Position numbers and translations under genes: made by a program. Source: Candidatus Eisenbacteria bacterium (GTDB taxonomy: Bacteria > Eisenbacteria > RBG-16-71-46 > JAFGJU01). From it: DNA of 64,000 nt. Positions 8,176 through 16,099 of this stretch are shown here, piece by piece. The stretch is from contig JAPLKG010000011.1 of NCBI GenBank assembly GCA_026388185.1, positions 186,001-250,000 of the forward strand. Direction: 5' to 3'. The notes under the pieces are model-generated. The model ran no database searches. It had not been told where the DNA came from and worked only from the letters and a program-made list of their open reading frames with translations. The first letter of the stretch is position 1. Every line of letters starts with the position of its first letter.

Positions 8176-10974
8176 ATGGAAGAGTGGATAAGAATAAAGG
8201 GTGCACGTCAGCACAATCTCAAGTGCATCGACGTCGCGATTCCGATCGGCAAGATAACCGCGATTACCGGCGTCAGCGGTTCCGGGAAATCGACGCTGGC
8301 ATTTGACACTCTTTACGCGGAGGGGCAGCGCCGGTACGTCGAATCCGTGTCGAGCTACACGAGACAGTTTCTGGAAAGGATGTCCCGACCCGAAGTAGAC
8401 TCGATCGAGGGATTGAGACCCGCCGTCGCGATAGGCGGGTCGGAAGCCCCAAGAAGCGCGCGTTCCACCGTGGGCACTGCAACGGAGACCTACGACTACT
8501 TGAGGCTCCTCTTCGCGAGAATCGGCAAGACCTACTGCGGCGAGTGCGGAATCGAAGTGGTGTCCCACACGGTTCAGACCGCCGTCGACACGATCTTGAA
8601 CCACAAGGCGCAAGTCGTCCTCATTGCATTTCCTCTTGGTCGTTTTGAATCCAGAGAATTCTCCAAGATTGCCCGGCATCTCAAGGCCTCCGGTTTCCTG
8701 CGCGTCCATTCCGGCGGGAAGGTCTTCGAGCTGGAAGATCTCAGGCCGGCGGACGTTCGAAGACTGCGCGACGTTCTGGTGCTCGTCGACCGCATCCGAG
8801 TAGACGATCAAAACGCCGAGAGGCTCGCCGATTCGATGACCACCGCCTTTGAGAAAGGCGGCGGCAAGGCCGCCGTCGTCACGGAAGAGAACGGAATCCT
8901 CAGATTCGACAGGAGTTTCAGATGCAACGTCTGCGGGCGGGAATACCCGGAGTCGACGCCGTTGCTTTTCTCTTTCAACAGCCCGTACGGTGCATGCAAG
9001 CGCTGTCGCGGATTCGGCAACGTTCTCGAGTTCGACCCAGAGCTCGTGGTGCCTGACGGAAACAAGAGCCTTTCCGAGGGCGCAATCGCTCCGTGGGCGG
9101 GGCAATGGAAGCCCCATTTCCTGTGGGAATTCAAGAAGCTCCGCCGGAAGATCGAAGTGCCCCTCGACGTTCCTTTCAAGAAGCTGAGTGAAGAACAGAG
9201 GAACGTCCTGCTTCACGGCACGAAAGGTTTCGCCGGCGTGATGCCTTTTCTCGAGAGGCTCAAGAAGAAGAGCTACAAGAGCAACGCACGTTTTCTTGTG
9301 AAGAGGTTCCAGCGACCCGTCGTGTGTGAAGAGTGTAACGGAGTGCGACTGAGGCGAGAGGCCCTGAATGTCAGGGTGGGTGGCCGGGACATCGCAGCAG
9401 TCGCGTCAATGGACGTGGGCAGAGCAGTGGAATTCTTCTCGTCCCTCCCCTTGACTCCCTACGAGGAACAGGTGGCAGGTCGGATACTATCCGAGATCAG
9501 GTCCCGGCTGCATTTTCTCAAGGAGGTCGGCCTGAGCTACATCACGCTGGACAGGCTTTCCAGGACTCTCTCGGGAGGAGAGCTGAGAAGAATTGAGATA
9601 GGCAATGCGCTGGGTTCCGGACTCGTGGATTCTCTCTACGTTCTGGATGAGCCCACGACGGGGCTTCATGCAAGAGACGGCGAGAGACTTGTTTCCGTCC
9701 TCAAGCATCTGAGCCGCACCGGCAACACGGTCGTAGTCGTCGAGCATGACAGAGACGTTGTTCGCGCGTCAGACTGGATTGTCGACCTCGGTCCGCTCGC
9801 GGGCAAGAGAGGAGGGGAGTTGGTGTACCAGGGAGACCTGCCGGGGCTTCTGGACAACGACGAGTCCCTCACCGGTCGATACCTCAGCGGAAAAGAAAAA
9901 GTCCACGTCACCGGACGACGCAGAAAGCCGGGCGCGCACGCAATAGTTATCAGAGGCGCCAGAGAGCACAATCTCAAAGATCTGACGATAGAGATTCCGG
10001 TCGGGCTCTTTGTTTGTGTGACGGGAGTGTCCGGCTCGGGTAAGAGCACGCTGGTATCGGACATACTTTACAGGCAACTTGCATTTGAGAAGGGAAGAAG
10101 CGTTCTCAAGGCAGGCGCTCATGCCAAGCTTGAAGGCGGACGCCTGATAAGCGACGTACGACTCGTGGATCAGACTCCGATCGGGAAGACGCCCCGCTCG
10201 AATCCGGTCACCTACGCGAACGCGTTCGGCCCCATCAGAGAGATCTTTGCCTCGTCCATAGAATCAAGAAGAAGGAAATACACACCAGGCACTTTCTCCT
10301 TCAACGTTCCGGGCGGCAGATGCGAGACTTGTCAGGGCGTCGGAAGCACGAAGGTGGAGATGTATTTCCTTGCGGACGTGTTCGTGACTTGTGACAGTTG
10401 TGGAGGCGCGAGATACAAGCAGGCGATCCTGGACATAGAGTATCGGGGGAAGAACATAAGTCAGGTGCTCGATCTCACCGTTGACGAGGCGATATCGTTT
10501 TTCTCCGGCCACCCCGCTGCCTGCGAGAAGCTCTGGATTCTCAAGACGGTGGGCCTGGGCTACTTGACACTCGGCCAGCCTGCCAACGCTCTTTCCGGAG
10601 GCGAGGCTCAGAGACTCAAGATAGCGGCGGAACTACTTGAGTCCGGCGCGAGAGATGTGCTTTACGTTCTCGACGAACCTACGGTCGGATTGCATCCGGC
10701 GGACGTCAAGAACCTCGTCGAAGTCCTGCACAAACTGGTCGACAGGGGAAACACGGTGGTCGTGGTCGAGCACAACGTCGAACTCATTGCCTCCGCGGAT
10801 CACTGCATTGACTTGGGACCGGAGGGAGGAGACGAAGGCGGGTATGTCGTGGCTTGCGGGACGCCCGAGGAAATTGCCGAGGCGGAAGGCTCGTACACCG
10901 GGAAATATCTCAGCCGATACCTGGGAGTCTCGAGCCGCGGAACTTCAGGCCGACCATCACGTAGTCGAAAGTGA
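8176..10974 (+). CDS. uvrA: Excinuclease ABC subunit A (UvrA), divergent
   Basis: Double ATPase that scans DNA for bulky lesions and loads UvrB. Two ABC cassettes are visible: Walker A GVSGSGKST at residues 32-40 and again near 617; signature LSGGELRRIEIG in the first half and LSGGEAQRLKIA in the second; each followed by a YVLDEPT Walker B. Zinc-finger cysteines are present (CNVCG...CKRCRGFG, CEECNG, CETCQGVG...CDSCGGARY). At 932 residues it is of normal length. Odd: the loop usually reading (I/L)DQK after RPAI reads AIGGSEAPRSARSTVGT (residues 85-101), and the first signature lacks the usual SGGEAQR. It may be a divergent or second UvrA. Its 3' end overlaps the convergent beta-barrel gene by 65 bp. 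Confidence 0.92.
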   Translation: MEEWIRIKGARQHNLKCIDVAIPIGKITAITGVSGSGKSTLAFDTLYAEGQRRYVESVSSYTRQFLERMSRPEVDSIEGLRPAVAIGGSEAPRSARSTVGTATETYDYLRLLFARIGKTYCGECGIEVVSHTVQTAVDTILNHKAQVVLIAFPLGRFESREFSKIARHLKASGFLRVHSGGKVFELEDLRPADVRRLRDVLVLVDRIRVDDQNAERLADSMTTAFEKGGGKAAVVTEENGILRFDRSFRCNVCGREYPESTPLLFSFNSPYGACKRCRGFGNVLEFDPELVVPDGNKSLSEGAIAPWAGQWKPHFLWEFKKLRRKIEVPLDVPFKKLSEEQRNVLLHGTKGFAGVMPFLERLKKKSYKSNARFLVKRFQRPVVCEECNGVRLRREALNVRVGGRDIAAVASMDVGRAVEFFSSLPLTPYEEQVAGRILSEIRSRLHFLKEVGLSYITLDRLSRTLSGGELRRIEIGNALGSGLVDSLYVLDEPTTGLHARDGERLVSVLKHLSRTGNTVVVVEHDRDVVRASDWIVDLGPLAGKRGGELVYQGDLPGLLDNDESLTGRYLSGKEKVHVTGRRRKPGAHAIVIRGAREHNLKDLTIEIPVGLFVCVTGVSGSGKSTLVSDILYRQLAFEKGRSVLKAGAHAKLEGGRLISDVRLVDQTPIGKTPRSNPVTYANAFGPIREIFASSIESRRRKYTPGTFSFNVPGGRCETCQGVGSTKVEMYFLADVFVTCDSCGGARYKQAILDIEYRGKNISQVLDLTVDEAISFFSGHPAACEKLWILKTVGLGYLTLGQPANALSGGEAQRLKIAAELLESGARDVLYVLDEPTVGLHPADVKNLVEVLHKLVDRGNTVVVVEHNVELIASADHCIDLGPEGGDEGGYVVACGTPEEIAEAEGSYTGKYLSRYLGVSSRGTSGRPSRSRK

Positions 10975-11488
10975 ATTCGCTGGGGATTGTCTGGCGGGCC
11001 TCGCCGAAGATGCTGATTTTGGAGTTAGAAAAGAATTCGACACCCACAAAGATACTCAGCGTGGCGGAAAAATCGGAATTGGATTCAGTTCCGAAATCCT
11101 CGAGGTCGGCCCAAGAGTAGAGATAACTGAAGCTGGGCCCCAAGGCGATGTAAGGGGTAAAGCCGAGCGCGGTTGAAGCTGTTCCCGGTGCCACGGCCTT
11201 CAGCAGAGGCGACGCGGAACCCACTACAAGACTAACGCCGTCCCTCGTGGCGCCGTATCCGGACAGCCTCACGACGGGACTAAGATAGGCGGGGAGAAAG
11301 TCCACACGAGAAACGAATTCCCCTCGAACCCCGAGGGCGTGTTCGTAGAAACCACGCGGAAATGCAACCCCCGCGGCAACGTCAAGGGCGTGAGCCGCCG
11401 TGGCCGCGCCCAGACCAAACATCAAGAGGAAGAGACCGGCCAACAAAGCGGGCGGTCGCCTTCTAGCGCTGGACAACGATGTCACCAT
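10910..11488 (-). CDS. Outer-membrane beta-barrel protein
   Basis: 192 residues with a signal peptide (hydrophobic LLAGLFLLMFGLGAATAAHA) and alternating hydrophobic/aromatic strands characteristic of an 8-stranded barrel (for example FTPYIALGPSFSYLY, ATLSIFVGVEFFSN, ISIFGEARQTI, FDYVMVGLKFRG). No family name is recognised. Its start overlaps the end of the upstream lipoprotein gene by 26 bases, so both are probably co-transcribed and coupled; its own end lies inside the 3' end of uvrA on the other strand. Confidence 0.72.
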   Translation of the reverse strand: MVTSLSSARRRPPALLAGLFLLMFGLGAATAAHALDVAAGVAFPRGFYEHALGVRGEFVSRVDFLPAYLSPVVRLSGYGATRDGVSLVVGSASPLLKAVAPGTASTALGFTPYIALGPSFSYLYSWADLEDFGTESNSDFSATLSIFVGVEFFSNSKISIFGEARQTIPSEFTFDYVMVGLKFRGSRLPGIG

Positions 11489-11945
11489 GAGTCACATAGT
11501 CTCCTGCCATGAAGTAGGCTCGATAGGTGCCGTTGGCGACTTGGATTCCATTATCGTCCGCAAGATCCCACACATACACGTACGTGTTCGCGGTCTGCCG
11601 CTCCCTGACTATCGTGGTCACCTTCTCGCCCTTCTCCGAGTAGATTGCAAGCGACACGTTCATCTCGGAAGGCAGGACGTACTGGAAGCAGATGGAACCC
11701 GAGGTGGGGTTCGGACCGGTACAAATGTCAACCGTTCCTTCGACCGGTGGAGGGACCAACCGTGCCTGACTGCTCGCCGTCAACCCCTCGCAGTCCCTAA
11801 CTTGGCGCCACGTTTCGGGATTGTGAGAGTCAAGAATATCAAGCGGGTCGATCAGGTTCTCATTCTTGCAGGAGCAGAAAATGAGAAACAGCAGGAAACC
11901 CATTGCCAGAAAAAGAACGACTAGCTTCTCGGTGCGTTCTGTCAA
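11463..11945 (-). CDS. Lipoprotein with FlgD-Ig-like domain
   Basis: Secreted lipoprotein of about 160 residues. A TTG start at 11945 with GAGGAG six bases upstream gives a compact signal (LVVLFLAMGFLLFLIFCSC) ending in a lipobox-like cysteine; a longer frame to 12014 lacks signal features. The C-terminal 90 residues (GPNPTSGSICFQYVLPSEMNVSLAIYS through NGTYRAYFMAG) match the FlgD Ig-like / T9SS-associated fold that often ends cell-surface proteins. It precedes the beta-barrel gene, and the pair may form an outer-membrane complex. Function unknown. Confidence 0.68.
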   Translation of the reverse strand: MTERTEKLVVLFLAMGFLLFLIFCSCKNENLIDPLDILDSHNPETWRQVRDCEGLTASSQARLVPPPVEGTVDICTGPNPTSGSICFQYVLPSEMNVSLAIYSEKGEKVTTIVRERQTANTYVYVWDLADDNGIQVANGTYRAYFMAGDYVTHGDIVVQR

Positions 11946-12250
11946 CGTCTTCTCCTCGTAACTGAGCCCAAAACACGGAAGTTCCCCGCCCAAGCGTTCT
12001 TTCGGCAGCCCCAAAACCTCTTCTTGCGAAGATAGCCCGCTTTACAAGTTAGGCTTAAGCGCTGAAAGGTCACGCCCCAGGCAGGGAACTCCGCTTCGCT
12101 CTACTGGACTAAGGTTAGCAGAGCGGCAAAAATGTTGTCAACTGCAAAAATGCTCTTTTCCTAGTTGCCCTTGAAGTATCGGAGGCCCTGTGGCACACTA
12201 CAGCCTGGTGGCTTTGTGCGGAGAGCCTTGAGACAGGTACGGAGGTGCTC
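11946..12250. other. Divergent intergenic region
   Basis: About 300 bases between the minus-strand lipoprotein gene and galE, presumably holding both promoters. It contains a 9-base direct repeat GCAAAAATG at 12126-12134 and 12144-12152 (18-base pitch) in the AT-rich part, a spacing that could seat a regulator on one DNA face. No gene and no convincing promoter pair was found. Confidence 0.35.
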
Positions 12251-13231
12251 ATGAACGTTTTGGTCACCGGCGGAGCAGGCTACATAGGTAGCGTGCTGGT
12301 AGAGATCCTCGTGAAGAAAGGGCATTCAGTCGTTGTTTTTGACAACCTTTCAACCGGGCACAAGGACGCGGTCCATTCTTCGGCCCGATTCGTTGCGGGA
12401 GATCTCGCAGACGCGAGCGAGGTTGAAGGGCTCTTCAGCGAGAACGCGTTCAATTGCGTCATGCATCTGGCGAGCCCTAGCCTTGTGGAAGAGTCGTTGC
12501 GCGCTCCCGAAAAGTACTACTGGAGTGAGCTGGTATGCGGGCTCAATCTTCTTACTGCAATGATGCGCTTTGGCACCAAACGGATCGTGTTCTCGTCTTC
12601 CGCGTCCGTGTATGGAGAGCCCGATGCCGTGCCGATCACAGAAGACGCGCCGACAAGACCAGTGAACCCCTACGGAGAGTGCAAGCTGGGCTTTGAGAGA
12701 ATGCTGCACTGGTTTAGGGTCGCGCATGGGCTCAACTACATTTCCTTCCGTTACTTCAACGCCGCAGGCGCAACTGAGAGCCACGGCGAGCTCCACGACC
12801 CGGAGACACATCTTGTTCCGCTCGTGCTCAAGACGGCGAAGGGACAGCGGGAGGCGGTAGAGATCTTCGGTACCGACTATCCGACTCCAGATGGCACATG
12901 CGTGAGGGACTACGTCCACGTGCTTGATCTGGCCGAGGCGCACGTCCTCGGGATGGACGCACTCGTGCGAGGCAAACACGGGATTTTTAACCTCGGTAAC
13001 GGCGAAGGATATTCCGTCGAGGAGGTCATTTCGGTCGCCAGCAAGGTGACCGGAGTCGCGATTTCTAAGAGAAGCGTCGGGCGCAGAATGGGAGATCCCG
13101 CCAAGCTGGTTGCGAGCCCGGAGAGGGCCAAGAGCGAGCTGGGATGGGTCCCCCAGCATACGTCTCTCCGCGAAATCGTTGAGAGCGCCTGGAACTGGCT
13201 GGCAGCATTTCCCTCCGGTTATGATAAATGA
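12251..13231 (+). CDS. galE: UDP-glucose 4-epimerase family (GalE)
   Basis: NAD-dependent short-chain epimerase interconverting UDP-glucose and UDP-galactose or their N-acetyl forms, feeding surface polysaccharide synthesis. The Rossmann motif GGAGYIG is at residues 7-13, the catalytic Ser/Tyr/Lys set is in SSSASVYG and Y141-GEC-K145, and FRYFNAAGA, RDYVHVLDLAEAH and FNLGNGEGYSV follow as in GalE. The ATG at 12251 has GGAGG at 12241-12245; an in-frame GTG at 12245 lies inside that site and is unlikely. The usual HFAA loop reads HLASPSLVEES, so substrate preference is uncertain. Confidence 0.9.
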   Translation: MNVLVTGGAGYIGSVLVEILVKKGHSVVVFDNLSTGHKDAVHSSARFVAGDLADASEVEGLFSENAFNCVMHLASPSLVEESLRAPEKYYWSELVCGLNLLTAMMRFGTKRIVFSSSASVYGEPDAVPITEDAPTRPVNPYGECKLGFERMLHWFRVAHGLNYISFRYFNAAGATESHGELHDPETHLVPLVLKTAKGQREAVEIFGTDYPTPDGTCVRDYVHVLDLAEAHVLGMDALVRGKHGIFNLGNGEGYSVEEVISVASKVTGVAISKRSVGRRMGDPAKLVASPERAKSELGWVPQHTSLREIVESAWNWLAAFPSGYDK

Positions 13232-13292
13232 AGGCCGCAGAGTGGAATGCCGGTCGAGGGTTCGCCTGAACCGGGGAGAAGGAAGAACGACA

Positions 13293-13691
13293 ATGGACGT
13301 CATAGACGTGAGCACTCATTCAAGGACGGAAATGATAGACGTCACGAGGCAGGTCGCCGAATGCGTGCGCAAATCCGGCGTGGAAGAAGGAACATGCACG
13401 ATCTACGTGCCGCACACCACGGCGGCCGTCACAGTAAACGAGGGAGCAGACCCTTCCGTGAAGGCCGACGTCATCAACATGCTGAACCGCCTCGTGCCTT
13501 TTGAGGGCGGCTACTCGCACGCCGAAGGGAACTCCGCCGCTCACATCAAATCCACGATCGTGGGAGTCTCCCGCACCGTTCCCATCAAAGACGGGGCCCC
13601 TGCGCTCGGCACTTGGCAGAGCATCTTCTTCTGCGAATTCGACGGCCCACGCAGAAGAGAAATCTACGTGACGACGTTGGGGAAGGCGTGA
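13293..13691 (+). CDS. yjbQ: YjbQ / UPF0047 family protein
   Basis: 132-residue single-domain protein of the YjbQ family, for which a weak thiamine-phosphate-synthase-like activity has been reported in other bacteria. The hallmarks YVPHTTAAVTVNE, GGYSHAEGNSAAHIKST and GTWQSIFFCEFDGPR are all present, including the histidines that cluster at the trimer's metal site. The ATG at 13293 with AGAAGGAAG upstream is the family-consistent start; the frame extends 5' but without similarity. It ends 3 bases before rarA. Confidence 0.9.
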   Translation: MDVIDVSTHSRTEMIDVTRQVAECVRKSGVEEGTCTIYVPHTTAAVTVNEGADPSVKADVINMLNRLVPFEGGYSHAEGNSAAHIKSTIVGVSRTVPIKDGAPALGTWQSIFFCEFDGPRRREIYVTTLGKA

Positions 13692-13694
13692 TTC

Positions 13695-15050
13695 ATGGAG
13701 CTTTTTTCTTCCGAAACGACCCCGCCGAAGCAGGCCGGCGCGCCTCTCGCCGACAGGATGAGGCCTCGCTCCCTGGAGGAATTCGTCGGTCAGGAGCACA
13801 TAGTCGGGCCCGGCAAGGTGCTCAGGAAGGCCATCGAGAATGACGAAATCCAGTCGGTCATATTCTGGGGGCCTCCGGGGACCGGCAAGACGACGCTCGC
13901 CCGCATCATAGCCAACATGACCGATTCTCACTTCGCGGCATTCAGCGCGGTGACTTCCGGTGTGAAGGAGATTCGGGAGGTCATTGCAAGGTCCACTGTG
14001 GAGAGAAAGCGCTCGGGACGAAGGACGATTCTTTTCGTTGACGAGATCCACAGGTTCAACAAGGCTCAACAGGACGCTTTTCTTCCTCACGTGGAAAACG
14101 GGACCATCGTGTTGATAGGCGCAACGACTGAGAATCCGTCTTTCGAGGTCATCTCGGCGCTTCTTTCTCGCTCGAAAGTGTTTGTCCTCCGTCCGCTCAG
14201 TACTCCGGAGCTCGAACTTGTGCTCGAGAGGGCGACGATTGACCAAGAGCGAGGGCTTGCCTCCTTCTTCCCGGTCGTGGAACGAGACGCAATCAGTTTT
14301 CTTGCAGGCACCGCAAACGGAGACGCAAGAGTTGCCTTGAACGCCCTTGAGCTGGCCGTTCTGACCACCGCACCGGATGCGGGGGGACGGCGCACGATCA
14401 CGCTGGCCGCGGCCCAGGACGCCATGCAGAAACGGTCCCTTCTTTATGACAAGGAAGGGGAGGAGCACTACAACATCATCTCGGCGCTTCACAAGAGCAT
14501 GAGAGGCGGCGACCCCGACGCGTCCCTCTATTGGCTCGCCCGGATGCTCGAAGCGGGAGAAGACCCTCTGTACGTCGCGCGTCGTCTGGTGCGTTTCGCC
14601 TCCGAGGACGTGGGGAACGCCGATCCCCAAGCCCTGCTCGTGGCCGTCGCGGCCAAAGAGGCCGTTCATTTCATCGGAATGCCGGAGGGCAATACTGCTC
14701 TGGCCCAGACGGTCATCTACCTGGCAACGGCCCCGAAGAGTAACGCCGTCTACGAAGCGTATCAGAAAGTCCAGAAAGACGTAGCGGAAGGCGAGAATCC
14801 CCCCGTTCCTCTGCAAATACGGAATGCTCCGACCGGACTCATGAAAGAGCTCGGATACGGCAAGGATTACAAGTACCCTCACGATTCTCCCGACAAGGTG
14901 GTGGACCAAGAGTACTTCCCGGAGGCTCTGACGGGCAGGCAATACTATCGTCCAGGCGACACGGGCTTCGAGTCTGTGATAAAGGAGAGGATGGAAGAGT
15001 GGAGGGAGAAGAGGCAGGCCTTGCGTCGCAGTCCCGGGAAGCCTGAGTGA
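13695..15050 (+). CDS. rarA: Replication-associated recombination protein A
   Basis: AAA+ ATPase of the RarA/MgsA (WRNIP1-like) clamp-loader family acting at stalled replication forks. Walker A GPPGTGKTT is at residues 59-67, Walker B FVDEIHRFN near 115, sensor motif GATTENPSFEV near 137, then the MgsA C-terminal region with HKSMRGGDPDASLYWLARML and YPHDSP motifs typical of the family. 451 residues, complete. It starts 3 bases after yjbQ and converges on the radical SAM gene. Confidence 0.95.
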   Translation: MELFSSETTPPKQAGAPLADRMRPRSLEEFVGQEHIVGPGKVLRKAIENDEIQSVIFWGPPGTGKTTLARIIANMTDSHFAAFSAVTSGVKEIREVIARSTVERKRSGRRTILFVDEIHRFNKAQQDAFLPHVENGTIVLIGATTENPSFEVISALLSRSKVFVLRPLSTPELELVLERATIDQERGLASFFPVVERDAISFLAGTANGDARVALNALELAVLTTAPDAGGRRTITLAAAQDAMQKRSLLYDKEGEEHYNIISALHKSMRGGDPDASLYWLARMLEAGEDPLYVARRLVRFASEDVGNADPQALLVAVAAKEAVHFIGMPEGNTALAQTVIYLATAPKSNAVYEAYQKVQKDVAEGENPPVPLQIRNAPTGLMKELGYGKDYKYPHDSPDKVVDQEYFPEALTGRQYYRPGDTGFESVIKERMEEWREKRQALRRSPGKPE

Positions 15051-15078
15051 GGGCGCGGGTAGGGTCCGCATTGCGGCG

Positions 15079-16023
15079 CTAGACCAGCCGCTGAGCCCAG
15101 CCTTCAGTCAATCCCAGTTCGTGCATCTTCTTCAACGCCTTTGCATATTCGTCTCGCGTGATCTTCCTGTCAAGCGGGGGGTGAAGGCCGGCCTTGTGCG
15201 CCGGAAAATACTGAGCCATCAGGCTAATGAAACTGCCGCGGGAAATCTCCTCCGCAATGAACTCCAGCGTCTCTTCGGTGCCGCTTATCGAGCCGGGAAG
15301 AACGAGAAGCCTGATGACTATCCCCCTGACGGCAACCCCGTTGTCGTCAATCTGCAGGTCCCCAACCTGTCTGTGCATTTCCTTGACGGCCTCTCGGTTG
15401 TGGGTCGCATAGCCGGGAGCATTCGAGTACTTGAGAGCCATCTCGTCGCTGGCGTATCTCATGTCCGGCATGTAGACGTCGACGATCCCGTCGAGTAGCC
15501 TCAAGACCTCGACCAGCTCATACCCGCTCGTGTTGTATACGACGGGGAGCCGGAGTCCTTGTTCGGCAGCCACCGCCAACGCGGACAGTATCTGCGGCAT
15601 GTAGTGGGTGGGGGTCACGAAGTTGATGTTATGACATCCCCGTTCCTGGAGAGAGAGCATCATCCTCGCAAGCTCGCGTTCGGAGGCTTCGTTTCCGTGA
15701 CCCAGCTGGCTTATGGGATAGTTCTGGCAGTAGATGCACTCGAGATCGCAGTTGGTGAGGAAGATCGCGCCGGAGCCTCTCTGGCCCGAGATGGGGGGTT
15801 CCTCGCCGTGGTGATCGTTGTGGCTCGAGACCATCACGGTCCGGGTCGCACGGCACTTCCCGATCACGTCCCGTGTTCTGTCGACACCGCACCTCCTGGG
15901 GCAAAGGGCGCACTTCCGCAGGATCTCCATCGCATCCCGGGCGCGAGCTTTTAGGCTTCCACCCTCAAGCAGGTTAAGGTAAGATGGGTAAACAAGCGGC
16001 AAAAGAGCCACCTCCTCAAGCAA
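15079..16023 (-). CDS. Radical SAM protein, PflA-related (COG1313 type)
   Basis: Putative glycyl-radical-activating-type enzyme. An N-terminal cysteine group (CALCPRRCGVDRT, then C57) precedes the radical SAM motif C92-x3-C96-x2-C99 in NCDLECIYCQN, and HNINFVTPTHY, VYNTSGYE and the VDVYMPDMRY segments are as in the uncharacterised PflA homologues. The partner protein is not obvious nearby, so the substrate is unknown. The frame opens with TTG at 16023; a second TTG at 16002 sits about 8 bases after GAGGAGG and may be the real start. Confidence 0.88.
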   Translation of the reverse strand: MLEEVALLPLVYPSYLNLLEGGSLKARARDAMEILRKCALCPRRCGVDRTRDVIGKCRATRTVMVSSHNDHHGEEPPISGQRGSGAIFLTNCDLECIYCQNYPISQLGHGNEASERELARMMLSLQERGCHNINFVTPTHYMPQILSALAVAAEQGLRLPVVYNTSGYELVEVLRLLDGIVDVYMPDMRYASDEMALKYSNAPGYATHNREAVKEMHRQVGDLQIDDNGVAVRGIVIRLLVLPGSISGTEETLEFIAEEISRGSFISLMAQYFPAHKAGLHPPLDRKITRDEYAKALKKMHELGLTEGWAQRLV

Positions 16024-16099
16024 AGCATTATACCAGCGGGAGGCAGGTTAGTCCAACGCGGGTCCGGCCCGCTGCAGAAACCGTATCCAAGGGACACAA

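Noticed and set aside
13320-15071. 583-codon minus-strand frame across yjbQ and rarA
   Set aside because: Both plus-strand genes are certain by motifs; the long antisense frame has basic, Arg/His-rich low-information composition typical of GC-rich shadows.
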